A stretch of 64,000 bases of DNA from Elmis aenea (GCA_947652605.1 CANTFG010000263.1:1-64000), one strand, 5' to 3'. Numbered from the stretch's first letter, positions 21,738 through 35,192 are shown. The notes: generated by a model from the letters alone, not told the origin. A program made the numbers and translations.

Positions 21738-22150
21738 TTACGAATATATTTCTTTGTAGGTTTAGTAGATATGTCTTACTGTCACGTATTATCATTTAAA
21801 AAAAAAAGGTTTTGCTTACCAAAACTTAGACAATGCAGTGAATATAATAGTTTGCAAACGTTTAAATTATTATTTTTAATTTTACAGAGTCATACGTTTG
21901 ATTTTTTTAATTTTAGGGTGTGATACAAATGGCACTAATCTTTAATTGCATGGCCGAAAAGTCACGTTATTATTATGATAGATGCAAGTTTTTTCCAAAA
22001 TAAATTATTATGTTAAAGTCAATTGTGTCATACGTTATACAATTTCTGATTTCTTGATTATAAATATTACAGCTATCATTGTAAACTTCCAAATGTGGCA
22101 TTTGATTATGATTGCCTGCTTACACGGTCAATTATCTTCTTAATCATTGT
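21738..22150. other. Spacer between two transposons
   Basis: About 410 bp of AT-rich sequence; nothing recognised. Confidence 0.45.
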
Positions 22151-22154
22151 TTAA

Positions 22155-24965
22155 CCCTTTAGTGCCCTACGGTACTTAAAAGTACAAAGAGAATATATCG
22201 ACTATATTTTTTAGTGCTAATGAATTTAGACCGCTAATGCCTATAGGTACACTCTAGTACCATAGTATTGTTCCCGCCTTTAGTTGTCAGACTGATATAT
22301 CTCGCGTTTGGCGCCATTTCAGCTAAAATTGACGGGTGCGTGCGTTAGAGTGCATGCATAAATATAAGGTAAGTTCAAAGCTTTATAAATAATTTATATT
22401 GTTCTTAAGTATTGTATAAATAATAAATTTTGATGTAGTAAAGGTTAATTTATGTAAAAATATAGTTAATTGGTATATTTAATAAACTATTAGTATCAAA
22501 CTTACTTCATTTCATAGAGGCCGCAAAAGTACCGTCAGGAATAATGGAAGAGAAAAAAAAAAATTAATTGGTTCCGTTCGAGACCCCTTACCGATGTGGA
22601 ATTAGAGCAAATAGCTGACTCTATTTTGCTAGAAGATTTTACCTCTGGACAACAGCTTTACAACTGATGATGAAGAAGATGGCGAAATAGAAGATGAAGA
22701 CAACGAAACAAGTTTTCCGTCTACGTTTAGTAATGTTCAACTGCAAGAATCATCTGTTTGTCCTATTCCATCCAGCATCCAGCTCATCAAGTTTTATTTT
22801 CGAAAATTTACCGGCATCACCGGTCGATCAAAATGTAGAGTTACAACCAGAGCAAAATAATGACGAAAATGTTATTTTGTGGCAAACTAAAAATATATTA
22901 GAGACTGATATCAGACGAACACGGTCGAAAAAAATCCTAGGAGAGATTGTAGAAAACCAAATAATTTCGGAACAAACCAATAATGTTACGGCCTGTGAAC
23001 CACCAAACCTAATTTGGAGAAAAAAAAATCAAATTACCTCCATACCTGATTATTCTCATCATCAAGGTCCAATTTCAAAAAAATTTGAAGATTGTAGGAC
23101 CGCTACTGATATATACTTGAAGATTTTGGGAAATTCAATTGACGATATTGTATATCAGAGTAATTTATATGCAACACAGAATAACAAGTTGCTGAACTTG
23201 ACAAAAAATGAGTATTTGGTATTTATTGGTATTAATTTTATGATGGCTTATCATCAACTTCCTGCATGGAAACAATATTGGAATAGCTGCCCGGATTTAG
23301 GCGTGCCTCTTATTACCAATGCAATGCCAAGAAGGCGATTTGAAGAAATTCTTAAATTTGTTCACTGTAATGACAACAGTGCGATACCTAAAGATAATAA
23401 AGACAAGTTATACAAAGTGAAACCATTATCTGATACACTTAATATAATTTTAAAAATTTATACAATCCCACAAGATCTATGAGCATTGACGAAAGTATCA
23501 TCAGGTTCAAAGGCAGAAGTACTTTGAAGCAGTACAATCCACAAAAACCAATAAAAAGAGGTTATAAACTTTGGTGTATCGCTGATGAAAATGGTTTTAT
23601 TTCTACGTTTGAAGTTTACCAAGGCAAAAATGAAAATTTACAAAAGGAATTTGAGGAATTTGGGCTTGGAGAACGAGTCGTGCTTTCTCTTAGTAAACAC
23701 TTTTGGGATGAGAACAAAATAATATACTTCGATAACTATTTCACATCAATACAACTTATGGAGTCATTAAAATTACATAACACTTTTGCATGCGGTACAA
23801 TTCGTAGCAATAGAAAAGGATTTCCGACAGGACTAATTAAGGACAAAAATATGAAAAGAGGAGATTATGATTATAGGGTATCTAACACCGGCGTATCTAT
23901 TTATAAGTGAAAAGACAACAGAGTTGTGTACTTTGCATCGAATTTTCATGGCTCTGAGGAAACTAAAGTCAAAAGAACCCAGAAGGATGGATCACGCGAT
24001 GAAATAAAATGTCCATTAGTGGTCAAAGATTATAATAAGTATATGGGTGGAGTTGATAAGGCCGATCAACTCCGGGGCACATACGGGATGAATAAACGTT
24101 CCAGAAAGTGGTGGCATAGGTTGATGTGGGGATTTTTAGACATAGCATTCATAAATACCTATATTATATATTGCATGCGGTTTGAAAAAATTTCGACTTT
24201 AGAATTTAGAAGATCAATCAGTCTTGGTTTTATTGCAATGAATAATGATCGTCGTAAAAAAACAACTCCATTGAAACCTATAGCAAAACGTCGACGTTAT
24301 AATTATAGCGTAGCTGAAGATATTAGATTAGGAAACAGAGGAAGCCACTGGGTAATCTATGAGCCAACAAGAGGAAGATGTGAGATGTGCAGTTCAAAAT
24401 CTGTACAATCGCGACCTCATAGCAAATGCTGTACATGCGGAGTATTTTTATGTTGCAATGACAAAAAAAACTGCTTCCTTGAATACCATGAAATGTTATA
24501 AAAAGATATTTATTTTTATGCACTTATAAAATATATTATTTTATTATATTACTTTGTAAGAATACATTATATTAGTTCCTTTACTTATTTTATGTTTGCC
24601 AAAGATATCATCCATTTTTGTGTTATAGTACTTATAAAATATACTATTATATTACTTTCTTAGAATGCATATATTTGTTATATTATTTATTTTATGTTTT
24701 GTATCTATTTGTTAACAATAATTTTTTTTATTATCTAATAAAGTAACAAGAAACAGTAATTCATTCCTCATTTTATTGATTTTCAAAAATCTATTTTAAT
24801 TCTTGACGGTACTGATAGGTACCAAATGTTTAAAACAACATTACATATACGAGGGTTGTTTAAATTAAATTTAAAAAAATTATAGTTATTCTATTGTTAT
24901 AAATTTAACCAAAAATATAATTTATATTTATATATTAAGAAAAAAAAAACTTGGGCACTAAAGGG
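22155..24965 (+). mobile_element. piggyBac-family transposon with intact ends
   Basis: A perfect 13-bp terminal inverted repeat, CCCTTTAGTGCCC at the left and GGGCACTAAAGGG at the right, is flanked by TTAA on both sides (22151-22154, 24966-24969). Length 2811 bp. GGTACT/AGTACC motifs cluster near both ends, and ACCGTCAGGA near 22531-22540 is inverted relative to TGACGGTACTGA near 24805; such subterminal motifs are likely transposase contacts. The ends appear movable, but the internal transposase gene is broken, so movement would need help from another copy. Confidence 0.95.
22544..24501 (+). pseudogene. piggyBac transposase, frameshifted, with a nonsense codon
   Basis: The probable start ATG at 22544 runs into a stop after an A-run (frameshift near 22551-22561). 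An acidic N-terminal stretch (DDEEDGEIEDEDNET, about 22665-22710) shifts frame again around 22780. A third shift lies between about 23450 and 23478. A TGA at 23908-23910 probably replaces Trp in YKW. The catalytic Asp residues are still present: in SIDES (23488), DNYFTS (23731) and GGVDKADQ (24055). The C-terminal Cys-rich domain is complete, starting CEMCSSKS and containing CCTCGVFLCC. The disruptions are few, so the copy decayed fairly recently. Confidence 0.93.
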
Positions 24966-24969
24966 TTAA

Positions 24970-26487
24970 AAACAGTACTCTAAGCTTCCATAATTAATCA
25001 CACTTGAAGCAATAACGTGGAAGAAGCGCATTTTGAATTATTTAAAACAATCGACTGCTTTATTTGTACTGACAACAAAGCTGTGTCAAAGGATATGTTC
25101 GCTAGTGCGAAATGTTATTATAATCATCGTAATAATTTAATTATCATACCACCCACGTTATGAAAAAGTTTGCATCGCATGTATTATAAATACTGCGGCT
25201 TTTAACATTTGCGAAGCTTGCTGCAAGGGCGAAACAGCTACTACATTATAATAATACGTGCAAACAAACAATTCGCAACAAAACTGTTGCTTTGACGACA
25301 AAAAATTCCAACATTCGTGACTTCGAGTTAATTAAATTAAACTGAATACCTTTGCATGATCAGGATTTTTAACGCTATAATGGGTGACTTTCCGGGTTTT
25401 TAGGTTGCTGGTTGTTTATTGAAATAAAACCTAACGGTTTGTGACTGTTACAAAAAAGAACGAGATCCTTAAGACATTGTTTAGTTTTAATTATTATTGA
25501 ACCTGATAATTGTTATTGGTCAATTATGAGTATTCTATTAAATGACAGTGATGTGTGTAAATTGTATAAAATTAAATTAGTTTGATTGTCGTTTGTTTAT
25601 AGTTTTTATAATAAATTCTGTAATACCTTAAATTTTTATTAAAAAAGAAGATTTTTGACCGTTATCGAACTTTTCCACAAACTCTATAACACCGCTTGGT
25701 AGCCTAAACCAATCAAAAAGTCGCTCTACCTTTTCTTAATTAGTACACCTACACACACATGCACCAGCGCATATTAAACCTACAATTTAACGCAGACGTG
25801 GGCTACGACGTGCAAAATTCATGAACCGCAGGGACATTCGTCCACGTCACGTTGGTACCTCAACAATGCAATCAAAACCGTCGAATCCGATTGAGCAATA
25901 CAAAATTCATTCCGATTAAGCCCGTAACATGAGCGTTTAATAGAAATCTAGCGTGCTTTGTATGAATATGCGCTTGCACCACAACGCGATTCAGCGAGTA
26001 TTTTAAACGTAAACGCTTGTCGTTTCTTGTAATAGGTCCCAGTAGGTCGTGGTTTATTGCATGTGAACCTAGCTCCTAAGACACTTATTTACATTTGTAT
26101 CGCAAGCAAGAACGATTCGAATAATTTGCGATAACAGTAGATTTAAATGAGCTTGGCTTTCAAACTGATGAGTAATTCTCATGGTTAAGATTGCATGTAA
26201 GGAAATAACATGAAAACCTGCTTCTCTTTCCGTAATAAAAATGGTAATGATGTACAGGGCGGTTCATAATTTTAACGACGTACTTTGGAAGATGAACATT
26301 GGGCTCAATTTAAAAAAGTATTAAAGGTAAGAAAAATTTAAAGGACGAGAAGAAAATTATTATTTTTTTGTTCGGCAACGTAGAAAAATTAAAACAACAA
26401 AACATATATCGTTAAAAAGCGGAATAAAAAAACACATTTCACTTGTCCGTTTAATACGTATCATGGCAAACTTAGAATAATATCGGT
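24970..26487. other. Intergenic, nothing recognised
   Basis: About 1.5 kb, AT-rich. A GGGCGGTTC phrase at about 26259 resembles a CAGGGTGGTCC-type element end, but no partner was found. Confidence 0.4.
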
Positions 26488-27820
26488 AAAATTAATTTTA
26501 TTTCATTTATTTAATCATTAGTTTTTCTACCGTTAGGTGTAAGACTTTCGGTTAACTTTCTTTCTTCCTAACTATTCTTTTCCATCCCGCTCTCTTTTGA
26601 GACAGCTCCTTTACGTCCTCCTATTCAATACCTTTTTCTTGCGCTGCCTTCTTTCCAAGTTTTTCTTGGTCGACCCCTTTTATTTTTCCCTGCGTCCTTG
26701 CTTCGTACGTTTTCCTTGTTAATTTTTCATCTGTCATTCTGTTAATGTGACCTAACCATCCTAATTGCCTTTCCCATATCTTAGATTCTATTGACTTTAT
26801 TTTTAGTTTTTCTCTGTATGTCTCGTTTTTTATTTTGTCTAGTTTTGTCTTTCTCTCGATTGTTCTTAAAAACCTCATCTCGGCTGCATTTATTCTACTC
26901 AAGTTTCTTTTTGTAAGTGTCCATGATTCGCTTCCGTATAATAATGTTGGTGTGACTATTTTTTTTTACTACCTCTACTTTTGTTTCTTTGGATATTTCT
27001 CTTTTACTGAAGATGGTCGTTTTTAGGGTATTGTATATTCTTCCCACTTTTCCTAGTCTATCGTTTATCTCTTTGTCTTGTCTTCTGTTTCCTTCTATGA
27101 TTGTTCCTAAGTATTTGTAATGTGTTACTTGTTATATATACTGCCCTTCTATTGAAATGTGGTGTGTTTTTTCTTTCTCTGTTACTATCATGCTTTTTGT
27201 TTTCTGTACATTTATCCTCATATTAATTTTCTTTAGTTCTTCGTTTAGTCTTTCCATATTATAGCGTAGGTTTGCCTCCGAGTCTGCTACCATCGCCATA
27301 TCATCAGCGAATAATAACTCCGTCAGCTCAACCTTTTCCGTCCTCCAATACCCCAACTGTAGTGGTCTGAACTTCTTTTTTGCTTTCTTTATTGCCTCAT
27401 CTACTACGATTGCAAATAGTAATGGACTAAGCACGCAACCTTGTTTTAATCCATCTTTCGTTTCAAACTCTAATGATTCCTCGTTATGTGTTCTTACCAC
27501 GTTTGGGGTTTTTTCGTACATTATTTTTAGTGTGTCTATAGTTCCCCCGTCTATACCTTTGGTTTTTAGGCTTTTCCACACATCCTTCCTTTGTATTCTG
27601 TCGAACGCTTTCTCCAGATCAATAAAACATATATGTATTTCCTTGTTTTTAATCATAGCTTTTTCTATCGTTTGTCGTAATATAAAAATTGAATCTTGCG
27701 AGCTTCTTCCTCTTCTAAAACTATATTGTGTTTCTTCTTACATATTTTCTAATTTTTCCTTTATTCTGCCTTCTATTATTCTGGCTAGTATTTTTGCTGG
27801 TATACTTATTAGTGTAAAAT
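26488..27820 (-). pseudogene. Non-LTR retrotransposon fragment (RTE-like RT and tail)
   Basis: Minus-strand RT domain of an insect endonuclease-reverse transcriptase. In order: IPAKILARIIEGRIKEKLEN, an in-frame stop near 27737, FRRGRSSQDSIFILRQ, then FIDLEKAFDRIQR (RT motif A), GLKQGCVLSPLLF, and the catalytic LLFADDMAM near 27305. The tail follows with shifts: YKYLGTIIEGN, then INAAEMRFLRTIERKTKLDK and LGWLGHINRM (26621-26902), and a displaced end ELSQKRAGWK. The 3' end is a short TAAA-rich tail near 26490-26520. The order is typical of RTE-like ORFs. The endonuclease half is missing (5' truncation near 27820) and several stops are present. Clade assignment is moderately sure. Confidence 0.85.
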
Positions 27821-27844
27821 ACGAGAGAAGAAAAAAACACATCG

Positions 27845-28196
27845 ACCTATTCCAAAGCCAACTTGACCCATGAGAAAAAATGAAGTCAGGGGTAATATCT
27901 CAAAAAGGAAAATTGATTAAAAAAATCTAAGATAATAGTTACACTCCACATAAAAAAGTACCTCCAGAATGTACAAATAAAATTGTTCTAATGATTAAGA
28001 CAAAAAAGTTATGAGAGAAAAAAGAAATTCGACATTTTCATATTTTTTGCTATCATATCTGAAGCACGAACAATTTTGTACTTTTAAAAATTGATTGTGG
28101 CTCCTCTCATACTAAGGAATAATTCATTTAACTTAAATAAACCTGTATCTTCTATAATAAGATGCCCATGCTGGAAATTTAATCTTGGACACCCTG
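27845..28196 (-). mobile_element. CAGGGTG-type repeat, copy 1
   Basis: Reads inward from CAGGGTGTCC at 28196 (minus strand), followed by TA. It aligns with 30132-30481 in the opposite orientation, for example AAAAAATATGAAAATGT and TAATCATTAGA in both. No matching terminus at the other end, so it may be truncated. Confidence 0.7.
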
Positions 28197-28198
28197 TA

Positions 28199-30129
28199 TA
28201 ACGTTTAATAATATTCCATACAACGTAAACAATTTTTTCATACAGCATTTATAGTTTTATGTAAGGCATTTTGGTTCTTTCACATAGCTTTTTTTTAAAT
28301 TGCGTTTCTGTTGTTCATACAGCATTTTGGTATTTTCCAAAGTTTATTTTTATAAGCTCTAATTCCTGTTTGTTTTCTAATACTCAGAGTCTAATGACTA
28401 AAATTTTAATTTTTCATTATGCCACGACAAAATATTCTAATTAACAAACATTTCTTTGTTGTTTTTACCAAATAATTTGTTTGCATTTGTCAAACAAAGT
28501 AAAATTAGATGCGCGATATATGACACGTGTGTGTGTGTACAATATTAGAAGCAAAAGTTGCTTAAAAAACAGTTTTTAATTATCATGACGTTGATTACCT
28601 TTCATGCAATATGAACATTTTTTACTGCGATTTGCCTGATCAGTTACAAGAGGCTATACATTAAAGAAGCTACGCCCCCCGAACCGTTCAATATCGTTAA
28701 CGTCAATAAAAACAATTGCAATATGATTCGCTCCAAAGCATAAAGCACACTTATCGTAATAGATTTTTGCCGTATATGCAAATTTACAACACTTTACTCA
28801 ACTAGCAAACAAAAGACGATAACGTTAAAACGGAAAAAAGTACTGCTCAAATATCTTAATTGCATTTTTATTTAAACCATAAATAAGAATGAAAAAAGAA
28901 CATTATGTTAACCAATTTTTTAATAGTGCTGCTAAAAGACAGTCTAATTTTTATTTGAAAAACACTTATCTATAGATAGTTGACGCGCTGTGCTTAAAAA
29001 CCTTTTATGTATCAGTACGTGAATGAGTACAAAATGCACTGCTGGAACAACCTTTTGTTAACTCTTTGAATGTGACAGTACCAAAATGTTCACTTCATTT
29101 ATATATTTATGGATACGATAACTGCCATCATCTTCATCACAAATAAAAATGATGGATGTATCATTTCACACCTTTACTAAATAGATTCAGAGGTATAACG
29201 TTACACTTATATATCTAGGGAAATATATCGAACAAACTAAGTTTCAGTAGTCTATTTATCCCTGCAAACTTAAAATGTTCTGAACACACTGTCAGAAACT
29301 TCAGTCCCCGATCACCAAAGCAATATATCAGTAAGTCTACGAGACACTCATACACAAAACGGAATTTTTAATTAACATTGTCACGGCCTACTGCAGTTTT
29401 ATTAAAATTGCGCTATACGGCAGTTATTCACAGTTGACACGATTATGCAAAGTTGGGTAATCTACTCTTAGAAGCTATATTATCCTCGCCGTTCCATGGT
29501 GTAGGTGTAAAATAACATATTCTCATTGGAATTCCAAAGGAAATAGATCTGAAAACGGCCCCAAACGTGACTCCACTACTAATTTAGGCATTACATTTTA
29601 ATATGCTACCGAAAGCTAAGCCGTAAATGAATCTGAGATATACAACGGTGCCACCGTGATAATTTATTATTATACCATCCACAGCGTATATTACCAAACA
29701 GAAACACGTGTATTTAGCAATAAAATTTCCGAAACAAAAAACAATCGCCATGCACACGTGCTTATAAACAAAATATCAATATGTAGACCAAACAAAGCTA
29801 TAATAAATAAGTAGGCCGCAAGAAAATGGTCGTGTGTAAGAAATTATGAACGTTTCGCAGTGGGCGAAGGCATTTTTTTACACAAGGAAAATCGCATGTG
29901 GTTGGTGAATGCTAAAATTAACACTTTGGTGCGGAAATAAAAATGGTGTATTAACTGTTTTATTGCGTCCATTATATTGTAAATTGGGGTTAATATAGAT
30001 ATAAATCGTTTATTTATGACACACCTTAGACATAATAAGAAATCGCAACATTGTCTAGAGTTATGCTTCTTAAAACTTTTTCCACTCGCGACCCCAAGAC
30101 TCAAGAAGTTTTTACGCGTTGGGTATGTA
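28199..30129. other. Intergenic, nothing recognised
   Basis: About 1.9 kb of AT-rich sequence between two inverted copies of the same repeat. A short GT run lies near 28525-28540. Confidence 0.45.
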
Positions 30130-30131
30130 TA

Positions 30132-30481
30132 CAGGGTGTTCCAGATAACATCCCCAGCGAGGTGATCTCGCTTATTATAAGAGATACAGATTTGCTGAAA
30201 TTAGATGAATTATTCTTAAGGATGAGAGGAGCTACAATCTATTTTTAAAAGTACTTAACTCTTCCTGCTTCAAAAGTTATAGCAAAAAATATGAAAATGT
30301 TGAATTTTCTCTCATAACTGTTTTGCCCTAATCATTAGATCAATTTTATTTGTACTTTCTTTAGGTACTTTTTATGCAGAATGTAATTATTAAATAAGAT
30401 TTTTCTAACACCTACCATTTTCGAGATATTACCCGTAATTTCGTTTTTTCTCATGGTCCTTCGAGTTGTCTTTTGCATAAA
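30132..30481 (+). mobile_element. CAGGGTG-type repeat, copy 2
   Basis: Starts CAGGGTGTTCCAG at 30132 next to TA and is homologous to the inverted copy at 27845-28196. Non-coding. Confidence 0.7.
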
Positions 30482-30830
30482 TAAATTTTTTTTCTTTCTT
30501 CCTTCTAATAAGATATTACTTGCTGTATCTATTTTTATAAATAACTTAGAAAAATCGTATGTTACCACTCAATTATCAAGCTATCTATGAAGAAAAAATA
30601 AAACTAATTAAATGTCAAATGACAGTTACTATTTGTCTGCGGTATCATCATATATCTCTTTTGTTTTTGGAAACAACTTTAAAAAATATTATACATTATT
30701 TAAAAATTTACTATCTACCTGTAAATGGCAAAATCAAAATTTTGAGATATTTTCAAAAGACGTTTTTTTTTAAATTTCATTTTTCAAATGGCACTAAAAT
30801 GCTGTGTCAAAAAATATCCTGTTTGGTATA
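30482..30830. other. Spacer, nothing recognised
   Basis: About 350 bp of AT-rich sequence before the long-terminal-repeat unit. Confidence 0.45.
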
Positions 30831-31320
30831 ACTTCACTTTAGCGGCAGTTGTCAGAAATTGATAAAATTAAGTGGACTAATAAAACTAGACTTGCTGAAC
30901 TCAAATCTGTTAAAATTACTTGGCGCTCTCAATTACTTAGCGTAAAAATTCATTATAAAAGTTCCGTTTGACAGTTAGGTTAGGTTTTTTAATTCGAATT
31001 TTCTCATGTTAGGATGACTAAATTATCTGTGTAAAGTGTACAAATATGATTATAAGGCATAAATGAAACTATATTTGTATTGATTTTGTGTTAAAATAAG
31101 CTAAAAATAACGTAAATCTTATAACATACCCAAACTCACAACTGTCATTTTTTGCCGTCTTGAACTACCATTTTCACCTTTCTTGACCTTTCTGAGATAG
31201 TAGGGTGGACTCATTTAGATCTATAAGGATCAGATCAGTTTCAGTTGGAACTAAAATTTTAATTTTAAGCGACCCTTAATTTATTTTTTTAACAAATAAC
31301 TTGTAATTTGAGAGTTGTAG
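30831..31320 (+). repeat. Left 490-bp terminal inverted repeat
   Basis: The reverse complement matches 35979-36468 with about 5% differences. Shared blocks include GACAGTTAGGTTAGG and TCAGATCAGTTTCAG. Confidence 0.9.
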
Positions 31321-31602
31321 TAACGTTATTACGCTATGGGAGATGTTAGCTTATAATGTTATAACGCACCGTAAGGTCCCTACTTACAGCGGCAACGAAA
31401 ATGCCATTCTGCACCGTACCCTATAAGTAACGGTACATAAGATCTACTCCTACTGTAGATATAACCTTACAACGCTTGAAACGTTAATTATTTGTTTGAA
31501 GTTTAATAGGTTATATTGATCGATGCGACTACTTTGCAAATAAATAGTTGTTAAAATTAAATGGATATTGTTGGAAAATCATACAAAGATTACACATTAA
31601 TA

Positions 31603-31757
31603 ATGGGTCAATCTAAACAGATGAATCTTCCTTAGGTGTAAGCACATTTTGCTGTGGTTACCATTGTTGCTATTGAGATTATGATTGTTATTAACAAAGG
31701 TAACCAAAGTAAAATTTGTTTACACCTAAGGAAGATTCATCTGTTTAGATTGACCCA
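31603..31757. mobile_element. 155-bp palindromic MITE
   Basis: Inverted repeats of about 38 bp start TGGGTCAATCTAAACAGATG on each strand, and imperfect pairing (GGTGTAA, GGTAACC) continues inward. TA flanks both sides (31601-31602 and 31758-31759). Non-coding. It lies inside the long-terminal-repeat unit. Confidence 0.85.
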
Positions 31758-31895
31758 TAGTCTGCAACAGGTTAACCAAACAATTTTATTTATCTTATTA
31801 AAATGTGTAATTAACTTTTAACTAACCGGCTTTCAAACAAATTGCTTTAGTTAATTTTTTATAATATTTGAAATGTCCAACACGTGTAAATATGA

Positions 31896-34800
31896 TGTGC
31901 AACGCTTGTGCACCACTATTATATGGATACTTTGTTTGGGCAAGTTAGAGGTCGGGTATTTTTTTTTCAATGCAGAATAACAAGGAACGCTTAACCGGAA
32001 GTAGTTCTGAATCGAATGACGTGCAACGCTTGTGCACCACTATTCCATGGACACTGTGTTTGGGCTACTTAGAGGGTCAGGTTAGAGGTCGGGTATTTTT
32101 TTTCTTCAATGCAGAATAACAAGGAACGCCTAAGCGGAAGTAGTTCGAAATTGAACGACGTGCAACGCTTGTGCACCACTATTCCATGGACACTGTTTTT
32201 GGGCTAGTTAGAGGGTCAGGTTAGAGGTCGGGTTTTTTTTTCTTCAATGCAAAATAACAAGGAACGCCTAACCGGAAGTAGTTCGGAATCGAATGACGTG
32301 CTACGCTTGTGCACCACTATTCCATGGACACTGTGTTTGGGCTAGTTAGAGGGTCAGGTTAGAGGTAGGGTAAAGTTTTTTTTTTCAATGCAGAATAACA
32401 AGAAACGCCTAAGCGGAAGTAGTCCGAATTGAATGACGTGCTGCGCTTGTGCACCACTATTCTATCGACACTGTGTTTGGGCTAGTTAGAGGGTCAGGTT
32501 ACAGGTTGGGTAAAGTTTTTTTTTTCAATGCAGAATAACAAGGAACGCTTAACCGGAAGTAGTTCGGAATCGAATGACGTGCAACGCTTGTGCACCACTA
32601 TTCCATGGACACTGTGTTTGGGCTAGTTAGAGGGTCAGGTTAGAGGTCGGGTATTTTTTTTTTCAATGCAAAATAACAAGGAACGCCTAACCGGAAGTAG
32701 TTCGGAATCGAATGAGGTGCTACGCTTGTGCACCACTATTCCATGGACACTGTGTTTGGGCTAGTTAGAGGGTCAGGTTAGAGGTAGGGTAAAGTTTTTT
32801 TTTTCAAAGCAGAATAACAAGAAACGCCTAAGCGGAAGTAGTCCGAATTGAATGACGTGCTGCGCTTGTGCACCACTATTCTATCGACACTGTGTTTGGG
32901 CTAGTTAGAGGGTCAGGTTACAGGTCGGGTAAAGTTTTTTTTTTCAATGCAGAATAACAAGGAACGCTTAACCGGAAGTAGTTCGGAATCGAATGACGTG
33001 CAACGCTTGTGCACCACTATTCCATGGACACTGTGTTTGGGCTAGTTAGAGGGTCAGGTTACAGGTTGGGTAAAGTTTTTTTCAATGCAAAATAACAAAG
33101 AACGCCTAACCGGAAGTAGTTCGGAATCGAATGACGTGCTGCGCTTGTGCACCACTATTCTATGGACACTGTGTTTGAGCTAGTTAGAGGGTCAGGTTAC
33201 AGGTCGGGTAAAGTTTTTTTTTTCAATGCAGATTAACAAGGAACGCCTAAGCGGAAGTAGTTCGGAATTGAATGACGTGCAACGCTTGTGCACCACTATT
33301 CTATGGACACTGTGTTTGGGCTAGTTAGAGGGTCAGGTTACAGGTCGGGTAAAGTTTTTTTTTTCAATGCAGAATAACAAGGACCGCTTAAGCGGAAGTA
33401 GTTCGGAATTGAATGACGTGCAACGCTTGTGCACCACTATTCTATGGACACTATGTTTGGGTTAGTTAGAGGGTCAGGTTAGAGGTCGGGTAAAGTTTTT
33501 TTTTTTAATACAGAATAACAAGAAGCGCTTAAGCGGAAGTCGTTCGGAATTGAATGACGTGCAACGCTTGTGCACCACTATTCTATGGACACTGTTTGGG
33601 CTAGTTAGAGGGTCAGGTTAGAGGTCGGGTATTTTTTTTTTTCAATGCAGAATAACAAGGAACGCCTAAGCGGAAGTAGTTCGGAATTAAATGACGTGCA
33701 ACGCTTGTGTACCACTATTCTATGGACACTTTGGGCCAATTAGAGGGTCAGGTTAGAGGTCGGGTATTTTTTTTTTCAATGCAGAATAACAAGGAACGCC
33801 TAAGCGGAAGTAGTTCGGAATTAAATGACGTGCAACGCTTGTGTACCACTATTCTATGGACACTTTGGGCCAATTAGAGGGTCAGGTTAGAGGTCGGGTA
33901 TTTTTTTTTTCAATGCAGAATAACAAGGAACGCTAAAGCGGAAGTAGTTCGGAATTGAATGACGTGCAACGCTTGTGCACCACTATTCTATGGACACTGT
34001 GTTTGGGCTAGTTAGAGGGTCAGGTTAGAGGTCGGGTATTTTTTTTTTTCAATGCAGAATAACAAGGAACGCCTAAGCGGAAGTAGTTCGGAATTAAATG
34101 ACGTGCAACGCTTGTGTACCACTATTCTATGGACACTTTGGGCCAATTAGAGGGTCAGGTTAGAGGTCGGGTATTTTTTTTTTCAATGCAGAATAACAAG
34201 GAACGCTAAAGCGGAAGTAGTTCGGAATTGAATGACGTGCAACGCTTGTGCACCACTATTCTATGGACACTGTGTTTGGGCTAGTTAGAGGGTCAGGTTA
34301 CAGGTCGGGTAAAAATTTTTTTTTCTATTCCGAATAACAAGGAGAGCTTAAGCGGAAGTAGTTCGGAATTGAATGACGTGCAACGCTTGTGCACCACTAT
34401 TCTATGGACACTGTTTGGGTTAGTTAGAGGGTCAGGTTAGAGGTCGGGTAAAGTTTTTTTTTTTCAATGCAGAATAACAAGGAACGCCTAAGCGAAAGCA
34501 GTTCGGAATTAAATGACGTGCAACGCTTGTGCACCACTATTCTATGGACACTGTGTTTGGGCTAGTTAGAGGGTCAGGTTAGAGGTCGGGTAAAGTTTTT
34601 TTTCAATGCAGAATAACAAGGAACGCCCAAGCGGAAGTAGTTCGGAATTGAATGACGTGCAACGCTTGTGCACCACTAATCTATGGACACTGTGTTTGGG
34701 TTAGTTAGAGGGTCAGGTTACAGGTCGGGTAAAGTTTTTTTTTTTCAATGCAGAATATCAAGAAACGCCTAAGCTGAAGTAGTTCGGAATTGAATGACGT

Positions 34801-35192
34801 GCAACGCTTGTGCACCACTATTCTATGGACACTGTTTGTGCTAGTTAGAGGGTCAGGTTAGAGGTCGGGTAAAGTTTTTTTTTTTTTAATACAGAATAAC
34901 AAGAAGCGCTTAAGCGGAAGTCGTTCGGAATTGAATGACGTGCAACGCTTGTGCACCACTATTCTATGGACACTGTTTGGGCTAGTTAGAGGGTCAGGTT
35001 AGAGGTCGGGTATTTTTTTTTTTCAATGCAGAATAACAAGGAGCGCTTAAGCGGAAGTAGTTCGGAATTGAATGACGTGCAACGCTTGTGCACCACTATT
35101 CTATGGACACTGTGTTTGGGCTAGTTAGAGGTTGGGTAAAGTTTTTTTTTTCAATGCAGAATAACAAGGAACGCCTAAGCGGAAGTAGTTCG
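31896..35192. repeat. 138-bp minisatellite, 24 copies, with higher-order structure
   Basis: The landmark CGCTTGTG occurs 24 times at spacings of 124-142 bp, mostly 134-142 (first at 31903, last at 35083). The unit contains CACTATTCTATGGACACTG, GTTAGAGGGTCAGGTTA, a T-run of about 7-13, and GCAGAATAACAAGGAACGC. Length differences come mainly from the T-run and a deletion near GACACT(GTGT)TTGGG. In the left third, variants CTACGC, CTGCGC, CAACGC recur with spacing 138-140-141, a 419-bp trimer. Near 33700-34250 a GTGTACC variant alternates with GTGCACC, giving a 273-bp dimer. No open frame is conserved across units. Confidence 0.97.

Noticed and set aside
28524..28542. GT microsatellite
   Set aside because: Only about six dinucleotides; too short to be notable.
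31896..35192. The regular array as a CRISPR locus
   Set aside because: The ~138-bp units are contiguous tandem repeats with no unique spacers, in a eukaryotic transposon-rich context.
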